Shown here in pieces: positions 11,975 through 23,380 of a stretch of DNA of 64,000 bases. The stretch lies in contig JASANC010000526.1 in assembly GCA_030248135.1 (NCBI GenBank), forward strand, positions 1 through 64,000, written 5' to 3'. This stretch comes from Theristus sp. LFF4_11. Taxonomy: Eukaryota; Nematoda; Chromadorea; Monhysterida; Xyalidae. Every line of letters begins with the position of its first letter. The first letter of the stretch is position 1. A model generated the notes under the pieces. The model had not been told where the DNA came from. It was given only the letters and a program-made list of their open reading frames with translations, and ran no database searches. The translations under genes were made by a program, and so were the position numbers.

Positions 11975-14900
11975 TCAAGACCCTTCGCACAAGCCACTGA
12001 ACAAAACGCCGGTTAAAATCGTTGAAATATAAGCCGATGGCAAATAATGGTGAAAGAACACTGGACGAGAAAAATAGACGACAAAATATGGCACGTAATT
12101 CACAGCCCAAAATGTGAACAAACTGGAAACAGTGCTTGAAAATCTGCCTAACTTTGAGGATTTCAACAATCTTTCACCAACGGGAGAACATTCACAAAGC
12201 ACGCACACGAGAATTGAGATCAGATTTGGAAACCAGGTCAACTTGGAATGGCCGATTGCCAGTGGCCGGTCAGTTGGCAGACTTTGACGATGTTCCAGTG
12301 ATAGCAGCTCGATTGGCTAAAAGTAAAGAAAGAAAAAGTAAAATTATTGAAAGGTTGCATGCTTGAAAAATGAATTGATTCAAGCACACTGTAAAAAAAC
12401 AACTGTAACTTAAAAAGAGTGATAAAGTAAACGATTGTTTGTCCCTGTGAGTCACGGACATTGTTACCAGAATTTTGAAGTCAATTATACATTGAAGGTG
12501 CATGGTCTCTGTGACATTATTTCTTTAAATCAACAATTAAGCCAATTAAAAAACAGCCAATCACGTCGCGCCAAAATCAAAAAATGAATGAAATCGCGTA
12601 CTGCTCTGTTAATGGGCCACAGCCAAGGAGCGCTACTCTGCAGAGTGTCATGTGTTGCCTGATTGAATTCGGCCAAGTTTTGTGAGCGTTCTTGGTCGTT
12701 TTGAAACATCACACTGTGGCTGGCGAACATCAGTTGGTGAGTTTCAAACAGTTTCCACCAGAATCCAGCAGCCAAGTCAGTCGTGTGGCTTTGAGGTACT
12801 GCAACAAAAAAGTTCTGTTGCGGAAAGCCACTCCTACAGTATGTAACTAAATTCACATTTTGACCAAATCAAAACAAGACAATATTCTGCTCACCCGAAG
12901 GATTTTGATTGTCCGCAAGAAGCCACCGACGGTCGATTGAATTTTTCACACAATATGTCCTAAAAGTTCATTCATCCATAACAGGGACAACGGATAACAG
13001 GCTTCCGTTTTGAAACAACTGAAAATGTGAAATCAGTGAAGTTACAAATCTTTTACATTTTTACTTGCATTTTTGTTTCCGCGTCGATTTCAAGTGCACA
13101 ATCAAGCTGCACATTGCGAATGGCGAATCGCGATGTGAAAGTTTGAATGGAACTTTCAGAACTGACAAACTGCCATTGAGCTGAACGCTCGGCCGCTGGT
13201 TCGTCGATCTTAAAATTAAAAGAAAATTAAAAGAAAACGAAATCATAACACTGAAAAGTTGGTAAATCTGTATGTTGAGAAAGTGACAAGCTGATGTACG
13301 GTGCAGTACAAGAAAAAGATTTAGTTTTTACCATCAAAACTACAAGAAAAACAAAACAGAAAAGCAGGTTGGCTTGGCTGCGAACCTTAGCAACAGAGAC
13401 CGGGCATTTTTCCGAGACACAATCTTCTGTAACCGACAAGATACGGCGCGATCTGAAGATAAGAAGCTTGTGTTTGAAAAAATAATAGCAAACACACCGG
13501 AAGCTTTTAGTACAACCAATAAAACACGCGTGCTTATGTAATGTGCATTGTTGCACAATACCCTAGCGGATGGATCAGACCTTCACTGTGCACGTGCTGT
13601 CCACGCGCCGCGCTCCGGCCTGATCATTAGTTGACCACAGAACACGGGTGAGCACGGAGGCTGACCGTTTAACGTTGGACGCCAGCTGTGATTTGGACGT
13701 AACGCGTGTGCACGTTGGATGAACGCAATGGTGAAACTGACTCTAATGATTTCTTATACTCATAACGCTATAACTGCAATTGTGATTCCTTGTTCTCTAT
13801 CGTATCTGCCACTCTTTTGTAATGGTTCTAACTAATCTCTATACTTTCTACACTCTTTTCACAACTGCTCCCTGCCACTCACTCCCTCCATTATCTAGGT
13901 TCCAAAACCTATATAAAGGCGAGAGTTGGTGGCCGAGATCAGCTCTATACCCAAAACTCTGCTCTTTGATACAGTCCAATATTATACTGTCATTTCAAAA
14001 TGTGAATCCTATATCGTGTCCTTGCCTTGTATTTGTGTGTGTCTCTGTGTATTTTATGAGGCAATACGAGGCAATAATAATAATAATAATAATAAATTGT
14101 GTGTGCTCCGATCTTCGTCTTCGCTGGAATTTGTAATTCGACGATAACGAAAATCACTTTGTAACACGTCCAAACGGAGTTGTCGTTAATTGAGCGAAGC
14201 TGGGACTCGCCTAACCGGCTTGTACAGGCTGAGATCAATTAGTGCCAACTAACTTTGGACGTATCGCGAGAGACAGTGCCTACTCTCGATCATTCAACTC
14301 TGCCCTGTCCGACACAAATGAGCACGTCTCAAAGGACACCCGGCACCCAACGTGCCCAAGACCGAAAGGTTGAGGGTGCAGTAGCCAAACCGGTAAAAGG
14401 CACGCCGGAAGTAACTACATCTGGAGGTCCCGCCTCGAGCAAGAACGGGGTTGGGACTGACCCACGCCAACGTTGCCGCTCGACGAACAAAACTGATGCT
14501 GAGTCCTCCTTCGAAGAAAATCTCGTTGGAGTTGACAATTCGCCGAAAACCAAAAATGATGCCGAGTCCTCCCCCGAGAAAACTCTCGCTGGAGTTGACA
14601 AATCATCAAAGAAGAACAACGATGCCGCGTCATCCTCCGAGAAAACCCTCGCTGGAGTTGACAAACCATCGAAGGAAACCGACGATGCTGCGTCCTTCTC
14701 CGAGAAAACTCTCGTTGGAGTTGACGAAACATCGAAGAAGACCGACGATGCTGCGTCCTTCTCCGAGAAAACTCTCGTTGGAGTTGACAAGCCATCAAAG
14801 GAGAACACCGATGCTGCGTCCCTCTCCGAGGAAACTCTCGTTGAAGTCGACAAATCATCCAAGACGAAAACCGATCCTGCGTCCGTCACCGAGAAAACTC

Positions 14901-17900
14901 TCGCTGATAGCGACAAAGCGTCGAAGAAAAAGTCTGAGCTCATGTCCGGCCACGAGAAAACTCTCGCTGCCAGTGACAAATCAGCAAACCGTCCGACCGA
15001 CAAACCGGCAACTTGCCCCGAGAAACAAAAGACACTCGCAGGCAAAAACTCAAAAACTGAGAAACCGGCGTCGAACACGACGAAAGACCAAACTTCGACG
15101 AAGAGATCACAAGATCCAGGCACATACAACCTGCGATCAACGACGAAAAGTGCAAAACCACCTGCACAAAAGGCGAATACTGCAAAAGGAAAAAATACCG
15201 TCGAATGTGCAACCACAGTGAAACCTGGCAAGGTCACTAACAAAACAGTGCAACCTGCCACGGTGAAACTGCAAACCACGCGGGAACCACCGCACTCGCA
15301 AGGAAAACCACCTGCGATGCGGAACATGAGTGAGTCAGCTAGCAGTGACGGCTCAATTCAAGAAGCCAACTGCAACACTCAAACCAACAACGGTTCAAAC
15401 CGACCTTCTGAAACTGAATCACGCTCAAGCGTTGTATTCACGGATGAAGACGATTTCGAACCTGGCGAACAACCTGACGTCGAATTCGGATTCTTCACCG
15501 ATGAAGATGGACAGTCGCCGAAGGAGGACCCAACAAAGAAAGAAAAACCTGCCACACAAGCAGCTGACGCTTGGACGGAGGTAAAACGCAAACAAAGATC
15601 ACCAAAGCATGAAACCCGAATGGCGGGTCATGCCAACAAACCGTCAACACCACAGCATGATACCCAAACAAAGGGACTTGCACACCAACCAACAAAGACA
15701 CAGCACGACACCCGCATGAAGGGACGTGCCCCTCAAACAACACAACCAAAACACGACACCCGCATGAAGGGACGTGTCATCACACCAACAAAAACTCAAC
15801 AAGGAGCCATGGCCTCCAAGACACGACAAACCAAAAGCACGAACCCTGTCCATGAATACGTTGCAAACATCATCAAAAATCTGAAAACTGAACCAGCTTC
15901 CAAACCTGGTCAAGCTGGCCCAACCGACAATGGGACACCCACGAAAAACTCACGTGAACAAACCTGCAAAACAGGTCAAGTCCAACAATCAGCGACAAAA
16001 GCTGGGACAAAAACCACCGTTGTGCAGGCCAGTTCAACGGCCAAAACTGAGGTGAAAACCCAGGAAAACAAAACAAAGAAACCAACCGCTGAAAGTGCGA
16101 CTGCAACACACACTCACGACAGTGAAATGTCACTGCTGCATCCACTGCCACCGGTGAAGAAACAACCTGCAAAAACACCTGAAAAAGCAGCGCAGTCAAG
16201 TAAGACGCTTGCACATCAAACTCTGCAACGTTCATCGACCACCACAAACAAAACCGATGCTGACCATGGCAGCACGGACAAGAAGCCGAACAAAGCACCA
16301 AACCCAAACAAGGGTGCGGGAGCCGACGACCAGAGTTCACCAAATCAACGGATAAAACTTGTTCTCTATCGTATCTGTCACTCTTTGTAATAGTTTTCAC
16401 TAATCTCTATACTTTACACACTCTTTTCACAACTGCTCCCTGCCACTCACTCCCTCCATTATCTAGGTTCCAAAACCTATATAAAGGCGAGAGTTGGTGG
16501 CCGAGATCAGCTCTCTACCCAAAACTTTGCTTTTTGATACAGTCAATATTATACTGTCATTTCAAAATGTGAATCCAATATATATTGTGTCCTTGCCTTG
16601 TATTTTTGTGTGTTTCTGTGTATTATTTATGAGGCAATAATATTATTTGTGTGCTGCGATCTTCGCCTTCGCTGGACTTTGTAATTCGACGATAACGAAA
16701 ATCACTTTGTAACACGGCCAAACGGAGTTGTCGTTAATTGAACGAAGCTGGGATTCGCCTAACCGGCTTGTGCAGGCTGAGATCAATTAGTGCCAACTAA
16801 CTTTGGACGTATAGCGAGAGACAGTGCCTACTCTCGATCATTCAACTCTGCCCTGTCCGACACAAATGAGCACGTCTCAAAGGACACCCGGCACCCAACG
16901 TGCCCAAGACCGAAAGGTTGAGGGTGCAGTAGCCAACCCGGTAAAAGGCACGCCGGAGGGAGCTACACATGAAAGTTTGGCATAATGGATGTTACCATTT
17001 TTTGAGCGTATAGATCTCGCTATGAATCCCAACCCGATCTAGCGGTATTGCAAGCAACACACGTATGTACGTGATCAGAACCTCGAAGAAAAACAGAAAG
17101 CAGCTCACCTGAAACCTGTCATTTGCGTTTTCTCCATTGTTCTGCTCTTCATCTAAACGCAAATGATTTGAGTGCAAATAAAGGCCAAATGCTTGGGATT
17201 CCTTCAACGTGATCGTTGATCGGTCACTGAGCTCTGCAACTTTTTTAATTCTTTTTTAGTTTTCAGAATTTTAGAACTATGAAACTAAGAACTATTAGTA
17301 CTGTGAAATAAAAAAAAACATTATTTCAATAAAATAGTTTGCAACAAACAAATTGCTAACCAACTTACCTTTTGCAACAGTTGCGTTGTACAATCGGTGG
17401 TACTGTAACGCTGATTGAAATTCCGGGGAGAGAACATCTGCCTCCAAAGAACTAAATGCAAAACAGGCATAAGCTTCAGCATCACAGAAAACTCACGGTA
17501 AACAACTTTAGTTCGTAATCCAATTTTAATTTATTTCGAGAAATTTTGGTACGATATACTAAATAACTAAAATAGCAAGTTTTAAAACGGTGAGAAATCT
17601 AGAACATTTAGTGGAAAAAACAATAAAGTTACAACAATGCGCCATTCCATATATTTTTTTTCTTTTCTCATCGTTTTTTGAAGCTTTGAAATGTGTTGAT
17701 CGCAAGTTTTTTTTGCGTGCTGTACACATGCCGTTTTAAAAAAAACGTGATTTTATGAAAAAAAGCATCAACAACAAACGTGTGAGCAGTCAGCTTGAAG
17801 TGTAACGCATACGAGCCCATATAGACGAGAAGTGGTAGTAGAACGGTGCATAACACAAACCTCGCGGAATCCACGCAAATCTGAAAGTAAAACAGAAGTA

Positions 17901-19636
17901 AAACAAAACGTTACTATTAGCTTTTATCTTGGTTTCGAGACTCAAAAGGCGAATAGATAGGTAAGCGTTCATATGCATGGGGCGGGAATTCAAAATTGGT
18001 AAAGTACTCCGAGTCCGCTAAATATAGCCGGGTCACTTGGACTATATTGAATCGCCTCATAAAGATTGAAACTAGCTTCCTTTCAACGCCTGCACAGTCG
18101 CAGAAGCCAAAAATTGATCAAAAAACCTTACTTTAGAGTCAGATTTTCAAAATATGATAAAAATATCTAAAGTTGGCGTCTATCAAACCTCTAAAAATTT
18201 GCTTCTCATGCCGGCGGCTGATTGAAAATGACTGAAAAGTTTCAACAGAGACGGACACCAGAAGCCGACCAATACGAGAACACCATTTGCTTTGCAACTG
18301 AATAAAACATTTTATACGTTTTAAATTCACCATATTGGGAAAAAGTCTAGTTCAAACAGTTATAAAAGTCAAACTGAACGATGCAGCACAGTCAGTTCAG
18401 TACACGTAATTTTTGGTAATTTTTTACGCTCCAAACAAATCCAAACTCCATGCCAAAAATTAAGCCAAAATTCATGCCGAAATTTCAAAAATTGGCGAAA
18501 AAGCCACGCAAATTTTGTAACGGCATAAAATTTTGGCATGGAATAAATTTTGGCACGGTTTTTGGCATGGATTCTGGAACTTTTTTAACCGTGTCTGCAA
18601 AACAAAAATGAAATGGTCCAGAATAAGCCATGACTAGCGCCCACCTCAGCGCACATCCAAGCGCCAATCCACCGGTCAGCCTCAGAGGCAGCCACCGACC
18701 AAATGCATCTGGCTGCCCCTGTCTTCTCTCAGCACCAAGCCAGCAGAGCAATGCCAGACCAATGAAGAACAGAAACGGAGCTTCTAACAACACGAGACGT
18801 GACACGGCGGTGAACGCTGGGTCTGTAACATCGTTTTTTATAATTCGTTTAATGACAAAAGTTCAAAAGTTAAATTCACCAGTACACTTTGAGAGTCTCA
18901 CCAAATGCCACTATTGCAGCTGCCAGTAGAGCACCAATTTTAAGTCCACCTGCCGCCAAGACGCACCAATTTGCAATCAGCACCAGAAGCGAACCAAGCA
19001 CTGCGTTGGCCTGGAGCAGAATTTGTCATGTTGGGTGCAATTTCAGTCAATGAAAAACATGAAAAAAACGCAAATGAAGCAAAAAATTGGCTAACAGACC
19101 ATTCGCAACGAAACGAACGCTCCATTTGTGTAAGGAGTGCCCGGCTCGAATGTAAGTGAGAATGGATCTGCATGTTCCGAGACATTTCTGAAACCACTTT
19201 GCGAGGCCAACCAGAAAAGTGCCATCTGTCATGAAATTGAACACACATTTGGAACCACTTTCAACACGTTTTTTTGGCTGAAACATGGAGTACAGCAAAA
19301 GCTCAGCCAACTTTAGCGAATGGTGGGTGCACGTCGAAAAACAACTGCCCTGTGGAATATTTGTGAAACATCGGCCACAAATGCGCTTCATCCCAGCTAA
19401 AGAACGTAAAAATTGAATGGAATACAAAACGGAATGGAATGGAAAATAAAGTAAAGTGCCGACAAAAAAAATAAGAAAAGTGAAAAGACATACAAGTGAA
19501 ATTCGAACAAACAAAAACAAACGAACACAATGAATGACGGTTCGTGGATCTTGGTCAAACGGAGCCAAACGGCTGATGCAAAAATGGCACCCAAACAACC
19601 AGAATACCAATGCGGTCTCAACGAAATTGTCCACAT
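11975..19636 (-). CDS. Protein O-mannosyltransferase (PMT/POMT, GT39)
   Basis: An ER multi-pass enzyme moving mannose from dolichyl-phosphate-mannose to Ser/Thr (family knowledge). N-terminal exons: 19527-19636, 19312-19396, 19100-19225, 18902-19010, 18645-18822, 18189-18297, 17780-17880, 17369-17451 and 17109-17233. These give 342 codons with every phase matching. Visible landmarks: IVWDEAH (catalytic DE, residues 39-40), FFDVHPPFAK (56-65), EPGTPYTNGAFVSLRM, SRLVLLEAPFLFF, LSPEFQSAL and YLHSNH at the start of the MIR region. C-terminal exons: 13065-13208, 12895-12959 (MIR-like YCVKN...RRWLLADNQ), 12602-12798 (FWWKLFETHQLMF) and 11975-12316 (AVNYVPYFVV...FFHHYLP, stop). Phases show at least one unfound exon between 17109 and 13208, where an LTR element sits. 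HPPF and NYVP lean toward POMT1. The start is the first Met; no upstream exon was seen. Confidence 0.88.
13209..13790. other. Intron of the POMT gene, one missing exon expected nearby
   Basis: A minus-strand candidate at about 13396-13460 has a plausible acceptor but no clear MIR motif. The GC-richer stretch 13561-13790 next to the LTR is unassigned. Confidence 0.4.
13791..14166 (+). repeat. LTR, upstream copy
   Basis: About 376 bp with TGTT...AACA ends and a TATA box (CCTATATAAAGG) near 13908. An AAT microsatellite lies near the end. Confidence 0.75.
14255..16390 (+). CDS. Gag-like low-complexity protein of the LTR element
   Basis: A single 711-codon frame; an internal ATG at 14318 is also possible. 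Residues about 75-265 contain eight to nine copies of a ~21-residue Ser/Lys/Glu-rich repeat around EKTLVGVDKSSK. A second repeat near residues 450-510 (QHDTRMKGR) occurs four times. Composition is Lys/Thr/Pro-rich and predicted disordered. No zinc knuckle, protease or polymerase motif was found. The frame runs into the downstream LTR and ends there, as expected if pol was deleted. It could be a nucleic-acid-binding gag equivalent, but that is inference. Confidence 0.6.
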   Translation: MDVSRETVPTLDHSTLPCPTQMSTSQRTPGTQRAQDRKVEGAVAKPVKGTPEVTTSGGPASSKNGVGTDPRQRCRSTNKTDAESSFEENLVGVDNSPKTKNDAESSPEKTLAGVDKSSKKNNDAASSSEKTLAGVDKPSKETDDAASFSEKTLVGVDETSKKTDDAASFSEKTLVGVDKPSKENTDAASLSEETLVEVDKSSKTKTDPASVTEKTLADSDKASKKKSELMSGHEKTLAASDKSANRPTDKPATCPEKQKTLAGKNSKTEKPASNTTKDQTSTKRSQDPGTYNLRSTTKSAKPPAQKANTAKGKNTVECATTVKPGKVTNKTVQPATVKLQTTREPPHSQGKPPAMRNMSESASSDGSIQEANCNTQTNNGSNRPSETESRSSVVFTDEDDFEPGEQPDVEFGFFTDEDGQSPKEDPTKKEKPATQAADAWTEVKRKQRSPKHETRMAGHANKPSTPQHDTQTKGLAHQPTKTQHDTRMKGRAPQTTQPKHDTRMKGRVITPTKTQQGAMASKTRQTKSTNPVHEYVANIIKNLKTEPASKPGQAGPTDNGTPTKNSREQTCKTGQVQQSATKAGTKTTVVQASSTAKTEVKTQENKTKKPTAESATATHTHDSEMSLLHPLPPVKKQPAKTPEKAAQSSKTLAHQTLQRSSTTTNKTDADHGSTDKKPNKAPNPNKGAGADDQSSPNQRIKLVLYRICHSL
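16360..16714 (+). repeat. LTR, downstream copy
   Basis: About 355 bp; starts TGTTCTCTATCG, TATA-like motif conserved, ends GTAACA. It differs from the upstream LTR by scattered substitutions and small indels, so the insertion is not very recent. Confidence 0.75.
17925..18090. repeat. Dispersed repeat with GCGGGAATTCAAAAT core, copy 1
   Basis: Shares GGGCGGGAATTCAAAATTGG and a flanking GTCACTTGG segment with copies near 29465-29575, 32615-32765 and, diverged, 52690-52805. It lies in a POMT intron. The class is unknown. Confidence 0.6.
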
Positions 19637-19639
19637 TTT

Positions 19640-20582
19640 GGTCTGCAACTTGAGCAACTCAAGTTTTTTAAAGTTATTTTCAAATGAACAATTTCTGTAA
19701 TAATTATTGATCAGTTTTCAAAACATGTGGCCTCAATTCAGTTTCTAAATTATTTGATTTATATACTTCCACAAATGCTTAGCTCTCGTGCACATGAAAA
19801 AAAGTCCTAGTCTCATGTAGATCATGAAAAATCAAAGCTGATGTTTCATCCTGCACCTTGGTGGTGCAGGCAATGAACAAGCTTTCGTCTTGAATGCGCA
19901 AAGTTCCGCACACTTGTGAGCATGTATTTATTTGTTCATGATTTCCCCCGGTTCAACAGACACAAGAATTCATGATGAAGTGGTTTTTTGTAAAATAGTT
20001 AAGTGGCTGAAACACACATTTTGAGTGAAACCAAAACAAAAGCGCACAATCAGATGAACATTTTTTTGTCTAAAATCCTGCAGTTTATTTGCTAGCTCCT
20101 GTTGTCCCATTAGCACCCAGTTCAGTATGCAGCCAATAGTGGGAACATGGAGAGAGCAATCTGTCTGTACGCGTGAAATCAAGCGAAGGTAAACAGCAAG
20201 CGCGATTGTTGTTTGCAAAAGCGGCATGCATTTTCAAGTGTCACACATTTCACGCCAATTCTGAAGAACACCACACATGCAGATTTTAGATTTTACGTTT
20301 TCGGTAAAAGTGAATTCAGCCATGTTCTGACAATTCATTTGGGCTCACTCAGATTCCTGATTTTACTTTACTGATGAGTTGGTTCTGAACATTAGTTGAT
20401 GTTAATTAGTCATCAATGCAAAATAAATAATTGCGTCTGAATAATTTTCGCTTTGGTTCCACCGCGCTAAAAACACAAGGAAATGCGAATTAAGGACGGA
20501 AACGAAACCAAGAAATACAAGACTTTCTTACTTTGCTACGAGCTTAGTGAAGTGTTGATGCAACTGACGACTGACTTTTAGC
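19640..20582. other. Intergenic region between divergent POMT and methyltransferase genes
   Basis: About 1 kb between two start codons facing away from each other, so both 5' control regions should be here. AT-rich; no specific element is recognisable. Confidence 0.5.
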
Positions 20583-20640
20583 AAGATTCGAACCCACCAC
20601 CATTAATCCACCAACCGCACTAACCGCTGCGCCACCATGA
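20583..20640 (-). repeat. tRNA-like fragment (SINE head)
   Basis: On the minus strand GGTGGCGCAGCGGTTAGTGC resembles a tRNA A-box arm and GGGTTCGAATC a B-box. The acceptor and T stems do not pair well, so this is a pseudo-tRNA or SINE head. It abuts the methyltransferase start. Confidence 0.55.
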
Positions 20641-22949
20641 CACCCTGGCAGCCATTATTGACAAAACTGCACCGTTTATTCTGGCCATCACTATTACTGT
20701 GCGCATGTTTGCTGTTCATCAAGAGTAAACTTGACTATGCCACTTACTACTGCCGCAGCTGTGCTGCTGCCGGCCACGGGGCAACTCCTTGCGCAGTTCA
20801 GGATGATCCGATTTGGGCGATTTTGGATTCACATCTTACGAAATCTCAGGTTTGTTCATGAGATTTAGGGTTGGTAACAAACAGAAATCCGTTCAATTAA
20901 TAGTTGAAAATGTTGGAAAAGAGATTTAGGGTCGGTTGGTTGAGTTTCCGCAGAAGAAGTCGCAATGAAAAATCTTCAAATGAAATTTTGGTCGTGTGCA
21001 CTATTTTTTCTGTCATTTTCACGTTTTCTGGGTTGCAGGTTTCTACTTACGTTTGAGTAAGAATAAAAGCATTTGAAAGAAGGGCATTTTTGTGGTTTAT
21101 CAGGCGCGTTTCATGGGTTGAAACGTTTTGCTAATTTTAGAAGGCAGACGACAACCGTTATTGGCCACATCACCCGTCAAGCGTCGATTGGGTAAAGCGC
21201 AATTTGCACGCGCCAGCTTCCGACCAGGAGCCGTACAAACTGGCGCATGCGCATTTGCAAGACTGGTCCCAGTTCCATCAAATGCCGTTGATTTTCAAGA
21301 ATCACTTGCAGTCCAGGAAAAATGGCCGATTTTTAGAGGTGTTTGTGTTCGGTTGAGCACATTCAAATGCAGCTTTTATAGACCTCGGTTCAGCTCGGCA
21401 TCTGAAAAGCTTTAAAAACTTGAGATCAATGAAGCCTGAGTCTAAAAGCTTTGTAGATCAAGAATCTCACATGACTGATAAGAAGTAAAGAAACTTAGCT
21501 AACCTGACGAGCTGTAAAGAAAAACTTGTTACTGAGTTGTCAGCAGTTTTATTCAAAAACAATGTTGTGGAGAATGGTCGAATATCGATTGAATCAGAAC
21601 AAAAGGTGAACTGGTAAACCATTTAACTGATACATGTATTTTACAAAAGTTATCAAGATAACAAACGGGTTTGGGTAATCAACTAAAGTAAAAAGCCAGA
21701 GCCAATCATCAAATCGCTGATAAAAATCCAAGCGTTTCAGGTTGGCGCTTTTGATGGAGAGCGATTCTCAAATTCGTTGATGCTCGAAAAGTTCCACAAC
21801 TGGACAGGCATCCTGGTTGAATCAGACAGCGTGAACTTCCAAATGATCGGCTACAAGAAACGAAAGGCCTGGGCACTTCGCGCCTGTTTACTGAACGTTT
21901 GGTCTCCCGAACCGCACAAGTTTCAGTTTTTCGGCCCGCTTGGCGGAAAATACCACGCTGGCAGCACGGTTAGGGCTGGGGACTGTTAAGGGGCATTCAT
22001 GAAGCAGTATTTAGTGACGCGCAGCTGTGTTGCGCGGTCACTAAATACTGCTTCATGAACGCCGCTTTATCAAAGATTTCCTTCTGCAATTTCGGTATAA
22101 AAAAGACAATTTTTTCCTATTTTTTCGCGGTCCTAATTTTTCACAAATGCACACAAAAGGATCTCCATTTCAGATCCATCCTTTAGCGCGTGTGGACAAC
22201 GTGATGTGCGTTCCACTGAGCGCTGTACTCCATGCCCTAAACTGGACGAAACTCGACTTTTTGTCGCTTGACACCGAAGGCACGGAGCCGGAGATTCTGC
22301 TTTCCGTGCCGTGGCATTACGTTGACATTGACGTTGTACAGGTGCGGTCTTGCCACGAAAATCGGGCTGGTTATGGTGTGGCGGGTTTTCGGTTTTTTTG
22401 CCTTAGATACTTTCTAGACACCGTGTTCATTTACACCCAAATGAAAAACCGTTAACGCACCTGAAAATTATAACAAATGTCGCTTGACGGTTTTTTCGGT
22501 GAGTTTTTTTATAGTTGCTTCGAGAATGTTGTTTTGTAGATGACATACCGTTATGTGTCCGGGAATTTTCACACTGTTGTTATCGGGTAATAGCAATAGG
22601 TGTTGGAAAACTGTTGCTAAAAAAACACGAAAAATGTAAAACACGCTGTTCCAACCTGATGTAACTAGGATCTACAGGTGTACAGGTGTGCTAGCATTGG
22701 GATTTGATCAAGTATTTCTTCTAGAAATTCATCGAAAGCTTTGCTGGGAAAATTGTCCACAAAAAAGTAACGTTCAATAATCAGCAACAACACTCGTTAC
22801 AGGTGGAGTGCAACCGCTGCAACAACCCCGCTCACAATTCGCCTGACTTTCTTCGCAAACGACAGTTCCTGAAACGGTACATGGATCTGGTCGGCTACGA
22901 CGAAGTCGACTACATTCAGTTGGACTTTGTCTATAAAAAGAGACGATAA
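20637..22949 (+). CDS. FkbM/Star-like membrane-anchored methyltransferase-fold protein
   Basis: Five exons with matching phase-0 junctions: 20637-20849, 21141-21338, 21741-21968, 22174-22341 and 22803-22949, giving 317 aa. Residues about 14-30 form a signal anchor. The body shows the FkbM core in order: VGAFDGERFSNSLMLEKF (glycine-rich S-adenosylmethionine-site region), WTGILVESD, VPLSAVL, then LDFLSLDTEGTE (residues 241-251). The family is S-adenosylmethionine-dependent. The animal branch includes Drosophila Star-like type II membrane proteins of the ER/Golgi, for which methylation is not demonstrated. Intron 3 holds a small MITE. The methyltransferase assignment is by fold; the substrate is unknown. 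Confidence 0.88.
21989..22069. mobile_element. Small palindromic MITE, copy 3
   Basis: GGGGCATTCATGAAGCAGTA at the left is mirrored by CTGCTTCATGAACGCC at the right. It starts about 20 bases after the donor of intron 3 of the methyltransferase gene. A TTAA precedes it. Confidence 0.8.
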
Positions 22950-23380
22950 TGATTTTTCTCTCAATTGTATACAAAATATATGCGTTTTTATTGCTGCCTT
23001 TGAATGAAAACAAATTTCGTTTTTCAAAAAAGATTCATGAAATGGATATTTGTTTTTTTACGCAGTTCGTTCAAACGACCGTATGCTTGCCTTGAGAACA
23101 CAAATTCAAGCGACCATGAGAGGTGCGGTGCTGCAACGCTTGAAAAAAATTAGTCAGTCTTTTTCCATTCGTTACCAAGGGTAACAAAATGCGTATGACG
23201 AGCCAAAGTATTCAGTAAACGAACAAGATTGTGTGTGTGTGTGTGAAAAGCAGAAGCTTTTCTGGTCGCTTTTTTTCAAACAATGCAAAAAAATTCGGAG
23301 CTGACGAAAACAGCGTTATTGGTCTTTCATTTTTTAGAATCTTAATTGTGGCGGGTAAAAACAAAATTCTGAGAGCAATC

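Larger units (their letters stand above)
13791..16965 (+). mobile_element. Non-autonomous LTR retrotransposon, LTR-internal-LTR-partial internal
   Basis: Two direct repeats beginning TGTTCTCTATCG (13791 and 16360) and ending GTAACA bound an internal region with one long reading frame. After the second LTR the first ~250 bases of the internal region occur again, up to about 16965, then stop abruptly. No reverse transcriptase, integrase or protease motif is present. It lies in a POMT intron, in the opposite orientation to the gene. Confidence 0.8.

Noticed and set aside
13065..13208. Alternative MIR exon frame reading AQWQFVSSES...ALEIDAE
   Set aside because: Its phase does not fit the next exon; the frame ending STRKQKC joins YCVKN correctly.
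14329..15327. 332-codon minus-strand frame
   Set aside because: It is the antisense shadow of the repetitive gag-like frame; no motif of its own.
19100..19396. Apparent frameshifts in the POMT gene around HPPFAK and the following loop
   Set aside because: A donor after AAA (GTTGGC) and an acceptor before ATGGCACTTT join the segments in frame, so no lesion is needed.
20583..20640. Functional tRNA gene
   Set aside because: A- and B-box-like motifs are present but acceptor and T stems do not pair.
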